DNA of 64,000 nt from Actinomyces massiliensis 4401292 (lineage in GTDB: Bacteria > Actinomycetota > Actinomycetes > Actinomycetales > Actinomycetaceae), in NCBI RefSeq assembly GCF_000269805.1, contig NZ_JH711481.1, forward strand, positions 1,315,279 to 1,379,278, in the 5' to 3' direction. Under the pieces are notes generated by a model that had not been told where the DNA came from, did not search any database, and worked only from the letters and a program-made list of their open reading frames with translations. A program made the translations under genes and the position numbers. How positions within the stretch are numbered: the first letter of the stretch is position 1; every line of letters starts with the position of its first letter. Of this stretch, positions 17,412-26,846 are shown in pieces.

Positions 17412-18490
17412 TCCGCTGGGCCGGCCAGCCAGGCGTCGATCTCCGCCAGCCATCGGCGCTTGGAGGTCGGCGAGGCCAGGCAGGCCCGGATCGAGCTGCG
17501 CGCCAGCTCGGCCAGGGCGGTGTCGCTCAGGCCGAGCCGGCGCGCGATCTCGTACTGGTCGGTCAGCCGCGACTGGAACAGGAGCGGATCGTCGGCACTG
17601 AGTGCGACCTGCGCCCCGTGCTCGAGCAGAGTCGCCAGCGGAACGTCCTCGGCGGTGCGGTAGACCCCCAGGCACACGTTCGAGGTGGGGCACACCTCCA
17701 GGCTGATGCCCGCGGCGACCACGGAGTCCAGCAGCGCCGGATCCTCGCTCGCGCGCACGCCGTGCCCCAGCCGCGTCGGCCCCAGGGCCGTCACCACGTC
17801 GCGCACGTGCTCGGGCCCCAGCAGCTCGCCGCCGTGCGGGAGCGAGGCGAGTCCCGCGCGGCGGGCGATCGCGAAGGCGGGCTCCCACGCGCTGGTCCGG
17901 CCGGCGCGCTCGTCGTTGCTCAGCCCGAAGCCGACGACCGTGCCCGGAGCGTCCCCCGCATACCTGGCTGCGAGCCGGGCGAGCGTGCGCGCGTCCAGGG
18001 GGTGGCGCATGCGGGAGGCCGCCACCACGACGGCGACCTCGATCCCCGACAGGATCGTCGCCTGGCTCGCCGCGTCGAGGACGATCTCCAGCGCCGGCGT
18101 GAGGCCTCCCACGAAGGGGGCGTAGGAGGTCGGATCCACCTGGATCTCCAGGCGCCGCGAGCCCTCTGCGGCGTCGTCGAGCGCGGCCTCCAGCACGATC
18201 CTGCGCATGGTCTCCTCAGTGGTGACCAGGTGGCGGGCGGTGTCGTAGGCCCGCTGGAAGCGGAACCAGCCGCGGTGGTCGGCCGGGACCCGGAGCGGGT
18301 CGCCGTCGATGAAGGACGACGGCAGGCGCGTGCGCGAGGCCTGGGCCAGGTCCACCAGCGTCTCCAAGCGCATCGCCCCCGTGAAGTGCAGATGCAGGTG
18401 CGCCTTGGGCAGGCGGGAGAGGTCGCGCATGAGACCGGATTGTGTCATGCGCCCGGTCGTGCTGGTCCTGGTCGCCGACGGCGCCGTCAT
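17375..18490 (-). CDS. Adenosine deaminase family protein
   Basis: 371 residues. Zn-dependent amidohydrolase that deaminates adenosine (or a related purine) in salvage. Zinc and catalytic motifs: LPKAHLHLHFTG (HxH), SLPHGGELLGPEHV (His, catalytic Glu), LGHGVRASEDP (His) and VALSADDPLLF (two Asp; STDDP in most relatives). Start may be ATG 18490, 18448 or 18430; the core begins just after the last, so the extra residues are uncertain. It overlaps the convergent MFS gene at the 3' end and is divergent from the phosphotransferase gene. Confidence 0.9.
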   Translation of the reverse strand: MTAPSATRTSTTGRMTQSGLMRDLSRLPKAHLHLHFTGAMRLETLVDLAQASRTRLPSSFIDGDPLRVPADHRGWFRFQRAYDTARHLVTTEETMRRIVLEAALDDAAEGSRRLEIQVDPTSYAPFVGGLTPALEIVLDAASQATILSGIEVAVVVAASRMRHPLDARTLARLAARYAGDAPGTVVGFGLSNDERAGRTSAWEPAFAIARRAGLASLPHGGELLGPEHVRDVVTALGPTRLGHGVRASEDPALLDSVVAAGISLEVCPTSNVCLGVYRTAEDVPLATLLEHGAQVALSADDPLLFQSRLTDQYEIARRLGLSDTALAELARSSIRACLASPTSKRRWLAEIDAWLAGPADQETVVPVSSGS

Positions 18491-18568
18491 GCGCCGGTGT
18501 CAGCCCTCAGCCGCAAAAGTCGTCGCGGATGTGGCGGATGACGCCTCGCGGTGAGGCACACTACTCCC

Positions 18569-19816
18569 ATGAGCAGAACGCAGGTCGCACGTGAGCCCGA
18601 GGAGGTCGCCCTCCTGACCGGGCCGCGTGCCGCCTCCGTCCTGTCCGGAGCGCTGGCCCCGGTCGGCCAGCAGCTGTTGAGCTGGGAAGTGCACTCGGTC
18701 CACCATCGGCCGGGCGCCGGGGTCTCCGTCGGCTACACGGCCGTCGTGGTCACCCCGAACGGGTCTCATCGCACTGAGTATCTGTGTGCGACGACCGCGC
18801 GCCTGTCCAACCCCCAGGCGGCGGGCCTGACCCGGGTCTCGCCGCGCGGCGGGGAGGGGCCGGTCGTTCATGTCTGGCGGCATCCCGCTGATCCCGAGCT
18901 GCCGGCGTTGGCGATCGCCTGCACTCCGTCGCTGCTCTCCCGGCGTCTGGGCACGCCGATTAAAGCCACCATGGTGGCTTATCGGCCCACGCGGCGCGCG
19001 GTCGTGCGCGTGACCTACTCGGACTCGTCGACCGCTTACGCCAAGGTGCTGCGGCCCGGCCAGTCGTCCGCTTTCGCGGATCGGCATCGCATGCTGCGCG
19101 CGGCGGGCGTGCCCGCGCCCGATGTCCTGCGCGACGACCCGGACGGCCTCGTGCTGCTGTCGACCGGGCGCGGTGTGGCCCTGTCGGGCCTGCTCTCCCG
19201 CGGCATGGACGAGGGGCGCGCCGCCCGCGTCTTCACCTCCCTGACCACGCTTCTGGACGCGCTGCCCACCAGCGCCCTGCAGCTCACCCCTCACCCGGCC
19301 TGGTCCGAGCGGGCTCGCCACTACGCGCATGCGGCCTCGACGGTGCTTCCCGAGCATGCTCTGCGGGCGCGCGCCATCGCCGACGGCGTCGAGCAGCTCA
19401 TGGCGGCCTCCGATCCCGGTCCGATCGTCCCGGTGCACGGCGACTTCTACGAGGCGAATGTCCTCATGGAAGGCGAGGGCGTGGCGAGCATGCTCGATGT
19501 GGATTCCCTGGGGCCCGGTCACCGTGTGGACGACCTCGCCTGTCTGCTCGGCCATGTCAGTGTTCTGGACCATCTGGCCCCGGCCTCCTACCCCCATCTG
19601 CGCCCGGTGCTGGAGGTGTGGACGCGCCTGGCCGAGCAGCAGGTCGATCCGGTCTCTCTGCGTGCCCGCTGCGCCGGCGTCGTCCTGTCTCTGGTCGCGG
19701 GTGCGCGCCGGGAGGACGGCGGTCCGTGGCGCCCCGACGCCGAGGGGCGGCTCGCGCGCGCCGAGACCTGGCTGGCCCAGGCCCGGGAGATTCAGGCCAG
19801 GCGGGGTGCGCACTGA
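18569..19816 (+). CDS. Aminoglycoside-phosphotransferase-fold kinase (APH family)
   Basis: 415 residues. C-terminal half has the APH kinase signature: PIVPVHGDFYEANVLMEGEG (catalytic His-Gly-Asp and Asn) and ASMLDVDSLGPGHRVDDLAC (Mg-binding Asp). The N-terminal half holds a nucleotide-binding lobe with TAYAKVLRPGQS, where Lys is the likely ATP ligand. The natural substrate is unknown: such enzymes phosphorylate sugars or small metabolites, and drug resistance should not be assumed. The ATG at 18569 (MSRTQVARE) was preferred over an in-frame GTG at 18551. Confidence 0.85.
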   Translation: MSRTQVAREPEEVALLTGPRAASVLSGALAPVGQQLLSWEVHSVHHRPGAGVSVGYTAVVVTPNGSHRTEYLCATTARLSNPQAAGLTRVSPRGGEGPVVHVWRHPADPELPALAIACTPSLLSRRLGTPIKATMVAYRPTRRAVVRVTYSDSSTAYAKVLRPGQSSAFADRHRMLRAAGVPAPDVLRDDPDGLVLLSTGRGVALSGLLSRGMDEGRAARVFTSLTTLLDALPTSALQLTPHPAWSERARHYAHAASTVLPEHALRARAIADGVEQLMAASDPGPIVPVHGDFYEANVLMEGEGVASMLDVDSLGPGHRVDDLACLLGHVSVLDHLAPASYPHLRPVLEVWTRLAEQQVDPVSLRARCAGVVLSLVAGARREDGGPWRPDAEGRLARAETWLAQAREIQARRGAH

Positions 19817-20028
19817 GGCCGCGGCCGTCCTAGAAACCGCGCTGGAAACCTGGGAACCTGGGAACCTGGAAACACTGAACTAGCGGCATGGGCGCATGCG
19901 CCCGGAGCTCCTCTCCGCCTCCCCGCAGCCCTTAGCCCCTGTCCGCATGGCGGATGTCACCTTCCCGTCATCGTGCGTGCGCATACGGTGCGGCGCACAC
20001 CCGACCCGGGGACGGAAAGGCGCGTCCA

Positions 20029-21537
20029 ATGCTCGATCCCACCTTTGCCGCAGCCCATCCCATTGCGGGCTCCGCAGCGCCCGCCAGCGCCGCAGCGCCC
20101 GCCGGCGCCCTCAGTGCCCTCAGCGATGGCCTCGAGGCTTTCGACGCCTTCCTGTGGGGGCCATGGCTCCTCATCCCCCTGCTGCTGGGCACCGGCGTGG
20201 TGCTGACGATCAGGCTGCGGGGGCTGCAGGTTCGAAAACTCGGCCCCGCGCTGCGCTTCGCCTTTCTGCAGCGCGACGGCGGCGGAGAAGACGCGAGCGC
20301 GGAGGGGGACATCTCCCACTACCAGGCTCTGACCACAGCGCTGGCGGCCACCGTGGGCGTGGGCAACATCGTGGGGGTCGCCACTGCGATTCACCTGGGC
20401 GGCCCGGGCGCCCTGTTCTGGATGTGGGTCACGGCCCTGTTCGGCATGGCCTCGAAATACGCCGAAGCCTTCCTCGCGGTGCGGTTCCGCACCGTCGACG
20501 CCCGCGGGCGGCAGTCCGGCGGCCCTCAGTACTACCTCATGCGCGCCGTGCCCGGCGTCGCGGGGAAGGCGCTGTCGATCTTCTTCGCCTGCGCCGCCAT
20601 TCTGGCCTCCTTCGGCATCGGCTCGATGACGCAGTCCAACGCGGTGGCGGCTCAGCTGCACAACTCCTTCGGCTGGGACGGCGCCGTCGTCGGCATCGCC
20701 CTGGCGATCGCCGTGGGCGCCGTCCTTCTGGGCGGGATCGAGGCGATCGGCACGGTGACCAGCGCCTTCGTGCCGATGATGATCGTCTTCTACGTCGGCG
20801 GCTGCTTCTACATCCTGGCCGCCAACGCCTCCGGGATCCCCGCGGCGCTCGGCCTGGTGCTCGGCGGCGCCTTCACCGGGCACGGTGCGCTCGGCGGTTT
20901 CGCCGGATCGACGTTCCTCATGGCCGTGCAGTTCGGGGCGGCGCGCGGCATCTTCTCCAACGAGTCCGGAATGGGGTCGGCCGCCATCGCGGCCGCTGCG
21001 GCCAGGACCAACCACCCCACCCGTCAAGGGCTGGTCTCCATGACCCAGACCTTCATCGACACGATCGTGGTCGTGACCTGTACGGGGCTGGTGATCCTGA
21101 CGACCGGGACCTGGACGGGCTCGGACCCGGCCACCATGACCGGAGACGCCTTCACCCATGGTCTGCCGGGAGAGTGGGGCCACTACATCGTGTCGGTCTC
21201 GATCGTCTTCCTGGCGGCGTCGACGATCCTGGGCTGGGCCTACTACGGCGACCGTTGCGCGGAGCGGCTGGTGGGCGTGCACGGCGTGCTGCCCTTCCGG
21301 CTCATCTTCACCTGCGTCGTCTTCCTGGGCGCGGTCACCGAGCTGAAGGACGTGTGGACCTTCGCCGACATCGCCAACGGCCTCATGGCCATTCCGAACC
21401 TCATCGGCCTGCTGGTCCTGTCCGGCCTGATCGCCCGGGAGACCGCCTCCTACCTGGAGCAGGATCCGCACCTGCGCCGCCGCGGCGACGACTTCGACTC
21501 GCTGCCGCAGACGGCCGCCGACGATTGCGCGAACTGA
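20029..21537 (+). CDS. Alanine/glycine:cation symporter (AGCS family)
   Basis: 502 residues. Sodium-coupled uptake of alanine or glycine. Typical AGCS features: GPWLLIPLLLGTGVVLTIRL start, TALAATVGVGNIVGVATAIH, GGPGALFWMWVTALFGMASK, SGGPQYYLM, GSMTQSNAVA and FSNESGMGSAAIAAAAA. About 11 hydrophobic segments. The ATG at 20029 has GGAAAGG upstream and gives a normal N-terminus. It is convergent with the aminotransferase gene and ends at a strong hairpin. Confidence 0.93.
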   Translation: MLDPTFAAAHPIAGSAAPASAAAPAGALSALSDGLEAFDAFLWGPWLLIPLLLGTGVVLTIRLRGLQVRKLGPALRFAFLQRDGGGEDASAEGDISHYQALTTALAATVGVGNIVGVATAIHLGGPGALFWMWVTALFGMASKYAEAFLAVRFRTVDARGRQSGGPQYYLMRAVPGVAGKALSIFFACAAILASFGIGSMTQSNAVAAQLHNSFGWDGAVVGIALAIAVGAVLLGGIEAIGTVTSAFVPMMIVFYVGGCFYILAANASGIPAALGLVLGGAFTGHGALGGFAGSTFLMAVQFGAARGIFSNESGMGSAAIAAAAARTNHPTRQGLVSMTQTFIDTIVVVTCTGLVILTTGTWTGSDPATMTGDAFTHGLPGEWGHYIVSVSIVFLAASTILGWAYYGDRCAERLVGVHGVLPFRLIFTCVVFLGAVTELKDVWTFADIANGLMAIPNLIGLLVLSGLIARETASYLEQDPHLRRRGDDFDSLPQTAADDCAN

Positions 21538-21547
21538 GCCTTGCGAC

Positions 21548-21592
21548 GCCGGCGGGGCCGGAGCCCATTCCTCGGGCTCCGGCCCCGCCGGC
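21548..21592. terminator. Bidirectional hairpin terminator between the AGCS and aminotransferase genes
   Basis: Perfect 19-bp GC-rich stem (21548-21566 with 21574-21592) and seven-base loop. It starts 11 bases after the AGCS stop and lies 33 bases from the convergent gene's stop. There is no T run on either side. Confidence 0.8.
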
Positions 21593-21624
21593 TGCTGACA
21601 ACTGCTGACAACTGCTCTGCTGGC

Positions 21625-22857
21625 TCAGTCCACCTCGGCCAGGAGCGTCTGGATGCGGCCGACGCCCTCGACCAGGTCGTCGTCGCCCAGCGCGTAGGAC
21701 AGGCGCAGGAAGCCGGAGGGCCCGAAGGCCTCACCGGGCACGACGGCGACCTCGGCGTGCTCCAGGATGAGCCCGGCCAGGGTGGCCGAGGAGTCGATGG
21801 CGGTCCCGCGCAGGCTGCGGCCGAGCAGCGCCTCCATGCTGGGGTAGGCGTAGAAGGCGCCGCGCGGCACGGGCACGGTCAGCCCCTCGATGGTGGAGAG
21901 CATCTCCACTATGGTCCGGCGGCGGCGGTCGAAGGCGCTGCGCATCTCCTCCACGGCGGTCAGATCGCCGCTGACGGCCGCCAGTGCCGCCCGCTGGGAG
22001 ACGTTGGCGACGTTGGAGGTCAGGTGGGACTGGAAGTTGGTGGCCGCCTTGATGACGTCGGAGGGGCCGATCATCCAGCCCACGCGCCAGCCGGTCATGG
22101 CGTAGGTCTTGGCCACCCCGTTGAGCACCACCGTCTGGTCGGCGAGCTCGGGCACCAGGGCGACGACGTGGGCGGGCTGGGCGCCGTCGTAGAGCAGGTG
22201 CTCGTAGATCTCATCGGTGATGACCCAGATGCCGTGCTCCAGCGCCCACTCGCCCAGGGCCCTCAGCTCCTCGGGGGTGTAGACCGAGCCGGTCGGGTTC
22301 GACGGCGAGCACAGGAGCAGGGCCTTGCTGCGCGGCGTGCGGGCCGCCTCCAGCTGGTCCACCGTGACCTTGTAGTCCTGGTCGGCGCCGGCGAAGACCT
22401 CCACCGTGGTGCCCCCGGCCAGGGCGATGGCCTCGGGGTAGGTGGTCCAGTAGGGGGCGGGCAGCAGGACCTCGTCGCCGGGGTCCACGAGTGCGGCGAA
22501 GGCCTGGAAGACGGCCTGCTTGCCGCCGTTGGTGACCAGGATGTCGTCGGGGGAGACCTCATAGCCGGAGTCGCGCAGCGTCTTGGCGGCGATGGCCTCG
22601 CGCAGCGCCGGCAGGCCCTTGGCGGGGGAGTACTTGTGACTGGCCGGGTCCTTCGCGGCGGCGACGGCGGCCTCGACGATGTAGTCGGGCGTGGGGAAGT
22701 CGGGTTCCCCGGCTCCGAAGCCGATGACGGGGCGGCCGGCGGCCTTGAGGGCCTTGGCCTTGGCGTCCACGGCCAGGGTGGCTGAGGGGGCGATGGCGGA
22801 CAGGCGGGCGGAGACGCGGCTCCTGGGGGCCGTGCGTTCGGTGTTATCGGTGCTCAC
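21625..22857 (-). CDS. Pyridoxal-phosphate aspartate aminotransferase family enzyme
   Basis: 410 residues, class I/II aminotransferase. Motifs: [79 protein letters not shown], the PLP lysine in [18 protein letters not shown], and the substrate Arg in [10 protein letters not shown]. These match bacterial aspartate (or aspartate/prephenate) transaminases of subgroup I-beta. Cytosolic. The ATG at 22857 opens a normal N-terminus. It ends at the shared 19-bp terminator. Confidence 0.92.
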   Translation of the reverse strand: MSTDNTERTAPRSRVSARLSAIAPSATLAVDAKAKALKAAGRPVIGFGAGEPDFPTPDYIVEAAVAAAKDPASHKYSPAKGLPALREAIAAKTLRDSGYEVSPDDILVTNGGKQAVFQAFAALVDPGDEVLLPAPYWTTYPEAIALAGGTTVEVFAGADQDYKVTVDQLEAARTPRSKALLLCSPSNPTGSVYTPEELRALGEWALEHGIWVITDEIYEHLLYDGAQPAHVVALVPELADQTVVLNGVAKTYAMTGWRVGWMIGPSDVIKAATNFQSHLTSNVANVSQRAALAAVSGDLTAVEEMRSAFDRRRRTIVEMLSTIEGLTVPVPRGAFYAYPSMEALLGRSLRGTAIDSSATLAGLILEHAEVAVVPGEAFGPSGFLRLSYALGDDDLVEGVGRIQTLLAEVD

Positions 22858-23098
22858 GGGCTCATGGTCCCACGCATGGGTGTCATGCGCCCGTCACACG
22901 GGGCGCACGGGGCCGCCGGGAGTGCCGGGATCGTGAGGCGCGAGCCGGTGAGGAGCGCGGTGATGCGTACGGCGATGAGCGCGGTGAGGAGCGCGTGAGC
23001 ATGCCGATCTGCCGGCGATGGGCCGACTCGCGTGGCGCAGTCCACGTCCCGGCGCTTCGCCATCCGGGCGAACCTGTGACAAGATGGGGCACCGCTGA

Positions 23099-23171
23099 AG
23101 GGCAGTGGCGCAATTGGTAGCGCACCGGTCTCCAAAACCGGCGGTTGTGGGTTCGAGTCCCGCCTGCCCTG
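23099..23171 (+). tRNA. tRNA-Trp (anticodon CCA)
   Basis: Complete cloverleaf: acceptor AGGGCAG/CTGCCCT, D stem GCGC/GCGC, anticodon stem CCGGT/ACCGG with loop CTCCAAA (anticodon CCA), T arm GTGGG-TTCGAGT-CCCGC and discriminator G. No encoded CCA end. A tRNA-Trp directly before secE is common in Actinobacteria. Confidence 0.97.
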
Positions 23172-23265
23172 CTGAGAACGGCGGATCTGTCGGGGATACC
23201 GTCGGTTCCGTCCTCTCGCCCATTAAGGGCATGATCGAACCGTCGAACCCGAGGAACCTCAGAGC

Positions 23266-23544
23266 ATGAGTGAGAGCGCGAGCGTCGCCAGGCGCAAGCA
23301 GAGCACCAGGCGCGGCCCCCTGGGGGGCATCGTCCTGTTCTTCCGCCAGGTGATCGACGAGCTGCGCAAGGTCGTCTGGCCCACGAGCAATGAGTTGTGG
23401 ACCTACTTCCTCGTCGTCGTGGTGTTCATCGCGGCGATCATGGCCTTCACCGGGGTGCTCGACTTCGCCTTCGATCGGCTCGTGATGTGGGCCTTCTCCC
23501 GCCCCGGGGGAGGCGTGCAGCCGACTCTGACTCCGACTCCTTGA
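23266..23544 (+). CDS. secE: Preprotein translocase subunit SecE
   Basis: 92 residues. Conserved amphipathic helix FFRQVIDELRKVVWPTSNEL followed by one membrane span (YFLVVVVFIAAIMAFTGVLD). It clamps SecY in the Sec translocon. The ATG at 23266 lies 95 bases after tRNA-Trp and 124 bases before nusG, the standard order. Confidence 0.97.
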   Translation: MSESASVARRKQSTRRGPLGGIVLFFRQVIDELRKVVWPTSNELWTYFLVVVVFIAAIMAFTGVLDFAFDRLVMWAFSRPGGGVQPTLTPTP

Positions 23545-23667
23545 CAATCCCTGATAATTCTGACAACTCCCCAACCCTTGAACCCCTGAGCCCCTGAGAC
23601 TCCTCCGAGACTCACTGAAGCCGGGCGTCGCCCTCAGTCGCATCCGCCCGAGGAAAGCAGGTACATC

Positions 23668-24525
23668 GTGTCCGAGCCGTCCGAGCAGATCCTTCCCGAG
23701 GAGCTTGCTCCTGTCATCGACGAGGTCGACGAGGAGGCCGTCCAGCTGGATGAGGCGCAGCCCGACTCCCTGGACTCTCAGGCCGAGGAGGCCGTCGCCG
23801 AGGAGGTCGAAGAGGCTGAGCCGGCTGAGTCCGCCGAAGAGGCTGAGCCGGCGCCCGCCGCGCCCGAGCCCGAGGTCGATCCCGTCGAGGAGTTCCGCAA
23901 GCAGATGTCCTCGCTGCCCGGCGAGTGGTACGTCCTGCACACCTACTCTGGCTATGAGCGCCGTGTGGCCGCCGATATCGCCGCCCGCGCCGAGAACTTC
24001 GAGATCGAGGACTATGTGTTCGACGCCGTCGTCCCCATGGAGACGGTCATCGAGATCAAGAACGCCGGCAAGAAGAAGGAAGTCTCCCGGGTGCGCATCC
24101 CCGGGTACGTCTTCGTGCGCATGGACCTGGACGACCCGGAGACCTCGGATAAGGTGTGGCGCACCATCAAGGACACCCCGGCCGTGACCGGCTTCGTCGG
24201 CGACCGCTATAACCCGGTGCCGCTGACCTTCGAGGAGGCCGTCTCCCAGCTCGGCCCCACGCCCGAGGAGATCGCCGCCAAGCAGACCGCCGCCAAGGCC
24301 GCTCCCCAGGAGGGCGCGAGCGCCAAGGCGTCCTCGGACGGTCCGGTCTACGAGGTCGCTTTCGAGGCGGGCGAGTCCGTCATCGTCACCGATGGCCCCT
24401 TCGAATCCCTCCCGGCCACCATTGCCGAGATCCATCCCGAGACCCAGAAGCTCCAGGTGCTCATCTCGCTGTTCGGCCGCGACACTCCGGCCGAGCTGTC
24501 CTTCTCCCAGGTCGCCAAGATCTGA
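23668..24525 (+). CDS. nusG: Transcription termination/antitermination protein NusG
   Basis: 285 residues. The first ~85 are acidic and disordered, as usual in Actinobacteria. The NGN domain follows ([48 protein letters not shown]) and a KOW domain ends the protein ([20 protein letters not shown]). Binds RNA polymerase and links it to Rho or the ribosome. GTG start at 23668 after GAGGAAAGCAGG. Ends at a strong terminator, so rplK-rplA has its own promoter. Confidence 0.97.
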   Translation: MSEPSEQILPEELAPVIDEVDEEAVQLDEAQPDSLDSQAEEAVAEEVEEAEPAESAEEAEPAPAAPEPEVDPVEEFRKQMSSLPGEWYVLHTYSGYERRVAADIAARAENFEIEDYVFDAVVPMETVIEIKNAGKKKEVSRVRIPGYVFVRMDLDDPETSDKVWRTIKDTPAVTGFVGDRYNPVPLTFEEAVSQLGPTPEEIAAKQTAAKAAPQEGASAKASSDGPVYEVAFEAGESVIVTDGPFESLPATIAEIHPETQKLQVLISLFGRDTPAELSFSQVAKI

Positions 24526-24580
24526 GGCGGTAGGGGTCGTCGGCTCCGGCCCCGAGGACTCCTGAGCACTGTTGTGCACC

Positions 24581-24626
24581 GCGACGCCCGTCGTCGGCCA
24601 GTGGGACCGACGACGGGCGTCGCGTT
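24581..24626 (+). terminator. Terminator hairpin after nusG
   Basis: Perfect 17-bp stem (24581-24597 with 24607-24623), nine-base loop, then GTTT. It separates the secE-nusG transcript from rplK-rplA. Confidence 0.8.
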
Positions 24627-24685
24627 TCACACGAGTCGCCGCTGTGATTCCGTGCACCGAACGCTCCGCGGACTCCGGTCGGGGA

Positions 24686-24812
24686 TAAGATGAGCGTTCG
24701 TGTGTGCGTATGCCTTATGGTCGCGCAATATGCAGGTTGTGCAGGCGCATGCGCACGCACTCCGCTGCACGGCAGGCGTGCAGCTCTCCGGACAAGAAAG
24801 AGATCCATCCAC
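24686..24812 (+). promoter_or_regulatory. Candidate rplK promoter and leader
   Basis: A TAAGAT hexamer at 24686 could be a -10 element; no good -35 was found at the right distance. The region to 24812 would be the leader that holds the L1 autoregulation target known in other bacteria. Ribosome site GACAAGAAAGAG precedes the rplK ATG. Confidence 0.3.
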
Positions 24813-25244
24813 ATGGCTCCCAAGAAGAAGGTCTCTGGGCTCATCAAGCTCCAGATCCAGGCCGGCCAGGCCAACCCCGCCCCGCCGATCGGCCCCGCGC
24901 TCGGTCAGCACGGCGTGAACATCATGGAGTTCTGCAAGGCCTACAACGCCGCGACCGAGTCCCAGCGCGGCAACGTCATCCCGGTGGAGATCACGGTCTA
25001 CGAGGACCGCTCCTTCACCTTCGTGACCAAGACGCCGCCGGCCGCCGAGCTCATCAAGAAGGCCGCGGGCGTGCCCAAGGGCTCCCCGAGCCCCCACGCC
25101 GACAAGGTCGGCTCGCTCACCGCCGCCCAGGTGCGCGAGATCGCCGAGTCCAAGATGGCCGACCTCAACGCCAACGACGTCGAGGCCGCCTCCAAGATCA
25201 TCGCCGGCACCGCCCGTTCCATGGGCATCACCGTTGAGGCCTGA
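24813..25244 (+). CDS. rplK: 50S ribosomal protein L11
   Basis: 143 residues. Starts [20 protein letters not shown]; contains [20 protein letters not shown] and the RNA-binding C-terminal domain ([20 protein letters not shown]). Binds 23S rRNA at the GTPase centre. It precedes rplA by 86 bases in the usual L11 operon. Confidence 0.98.
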   Translation: MAPKKKVSGLIKLQIQAGQANPAPPIGPALGQHGVNIMEFCKAYNAATESQRGNVIPVEITVYEDRSFTFVTKTPPAAELIKKAAGVPKGSPSPHADKVGSLTAAQVREIAESKMADLNANDVEAASKIIAGTARSMGITVEA

Positions 25245-25330
25245 GCCGCGACTGACATCGCACCCCCGATCGAACCCCCCCGTGGAAGGGCCGGCGCGGC
25301 CCGTTCACCACGACTGCTAAGGAGAAGCAG

Positions 25331-26020
25331 ATGACCAAGCGCAGCAAGGCCTATCGAGCCGCCGCTGAGAAGATTCAGTCCGGAGTCCTCTACACCCCGG
25401 CCGAGGCCGTCGCACTCGCCAAGGCCACGTCCGTCACGAAGTTCGACTCCACCGTGGATGTCGTCCTCCGTCTTGGCGTGGACCCCCGCAAGGCCGACCA
25501 GATGGTGCGCGGTACCGTGTCCCTGCCGCACGGTACCGGCAAGACCGCACGCGTCGTCGTCTTCGCCCAGGGAGAGCGCGCCGAGCAGGCCCTCGCCGCG
25601 GGCGCCGACGAGGTCGGCAGCGATGATCTCATCGCGAAGGTCGCAGGCGGTTACACCGACTTCGACGCCGCCGTCGCCACCCCGGACCTCATGGGCAAGG
25701 TCGGCCGTCTCGGCCGCGTGCTCGGTCCCCGTGGCCTCATGCCCAACCCCAAGACCGGCACTGTGACGATGGACGTGGCCAAGGCCGTCACCGACATCAA
25801 GGGCGGCCGCATCGAGTTCCGCGTCGACCGCGCCGCGAACCTCAACTTCATCATCGGCAAGGTGTCCTTCACACAGGAGCAGCTGACCGAGAACTTCCAG
25901 GCAGTCCTGGACGAGGTTGTGCGTCTGAAGCCGTCGACCTCCAAGGGCCGCTACATCCTCAAGGCGACCATGGCCACTACCATGGGCCCCGGCATTCCGC
26001 TGGACGTCGCCAAGGCCTGA
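25331..26020 (+). CDS. rplA: 50S ribosomal protein L1
   Basis: 229 residues of the expected family length. Conserved segments: [49 protein letters not shown] and [21 protein letters not shown]1 stalk protein and usual repressor of its own operon. The ATG at 25331 has AAGGAGAAGCAG directly upstream. A strong terminator follows; the island begins right after it. Confidence 0.98.
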   Translation: MTKRSKAYRAAAEKIQSGVLYTPAEAVALAKATSVTKFDSTVDVVLRLGVDPRKADQMVRGTVSLPHGTGKTARVVVFAQGERAEQALAAGADEVGSDDLIAKVAGGYTDFDAAVATPDLMGKVGRLGRVLGPRGLMPNPKTGTVTMDVAKAVTDIKGGRIEFRVDRAANLNFIIGKVSFTQEQLTENFQAVLDEVVRLKPSTSKGRYILKATMATTMGPGIPLDVAKA

Positions 26021-26035
26021 GGCTCTTCTTCACGA

Positions 26036-26080
26036 CGGCGTCGGCCGCCTCCCATGCGTGGGAGGCGGCCGACGCCGTTC
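26036..26080 (+). terminator. Terminator hairpin after rplA
   Basis: Perfect 19-bp stem (26036-26054 with 26059-26077), four-base loop TGCG, then TTCTC. It lies between rplA and the convergent island gene, so it can serve both strands. Confidence 0.85.
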
Positions 26081-26087
26081 TCGATCG

Positions 26088-26846
26088 CTACTGATTCCAG
26101 GTGAGCTCCACCCGGCGGTTGGCGGCCCTGCCCTCCTCGCTGACGCTGCCGTCGTCATTGGTCTCGCTGGCCGCGGGCTGGGTCTCCCCCTTTCCCGAGG
26201 CCTCTACTTTTACTGAGGGCGACCGGGAGGTCAGATAGTCCGCCACCGCCTGGGCCCGCTGTTCGGAGAGGGTTTGATTGTGGGCGTGGTCGGCCACCGA
26301 GTCGGTGTGGCCGATCACGGTGACCGAGTCCGGCGGCGTCCCGCCCCAGTCCGACACGATGCCGTCCAGGATCTCGGTGGCACGGGGCGTCAGCGTCGCC
26401 GAGTCCACCTCGAAGGTGACATCGCTGTTGAGGGTCGCCTTCGTCCTGCCCTTGCCGGAGTCGGTGGTGACGGCGCCGTCGGACGCCCCCGTGCGCAAGA
26501 CGAGGGAGAGCGCCGGGGCCACCGTGTCTATGACGGGTGCGATATCAGGAGTTGCCGACTTTGGGGGTATCGCTCTGGTGGCCGTGGGGGACAGGGACGC
26601 TTTTGTTGCTGTTGCTGTTGCTGCCGCCGACGGGTTCGGCGTCGGAGAACCGCTTTCCTTGGCGGCCGAGTCCGCCGCGGGGACCAGGAGTCCGGCCGCC
26701 AGCGCGGTCACGGCGGCCGCGGCGACGGCGGGTCGTGAGGCCACCATGCGGAATCCACGAAATCTCTTGAATCCGGTGGATCCACTGAATCTTCTCAATG
26801 CTCTGCTAATTCGCTGGTGCCTCTGATGCGCGGTTCGGGAATTCAT
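26088..26846 (-). CDS. OmpA-domain secreted protein (stand-alone OmpA module)
   Basis: 252 residues. A hydrophobic segment near residues 34-60 (PAVAAAAVTALAAGLLVPAA) acts as signal peptide or anchor. The C-terminal OmpA-like domain has the peptidoglycan-binding pattern: VDSATLTPRATEILDG, SVTVIGHTDSVADHAHNQTL, SEQRAQAVADYL and EGRAANRRVEL. The conserved Asp and Arg that grip the stem peptide are present. The start at 26846 overlaps the upstream lipoprotein stop by four bases; an internal ATG at 26747 is a possible alternative. With that lipoprotein it recreates in two genes the architecture fused in the OmpA proteins at 30-38 kb. Confidence 0.85.
   Translation of the reverse strand: MNSRTAHQRHQRISRALRRFSGSTGFKRFRGFRMVASRPAVAAAAVTALAAGLLVPAADSAAKESGSPTPNPSAAATATATKASLSPTATRAIPPKSATPDIAPVIDTVAPALSLVLRTGASDGAVTTDSGKGRTKATLNSDVTFEVDSATLTPRATEILDGIVSDWGGTPPDSVTVIGHTDSVADHAHNQTLSEQRAQAVADYLTSRSPSVKVEASGKGETQPAASETNDDGSVSEEGRAANRRVELTWNQ

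Noticed and set aside
18569-19816. Aminoglycoside resistance gene
   Set aside because: Only the general APH kinase fold is visible; no resistance-specific motif, and the context is housekeeping.
19896-21608. 570-codon frame overlapping the AGCS symporter
   Set aside because: Arg/Gly/His-rich out-of-frame shadow of the clearly recognised symporter.
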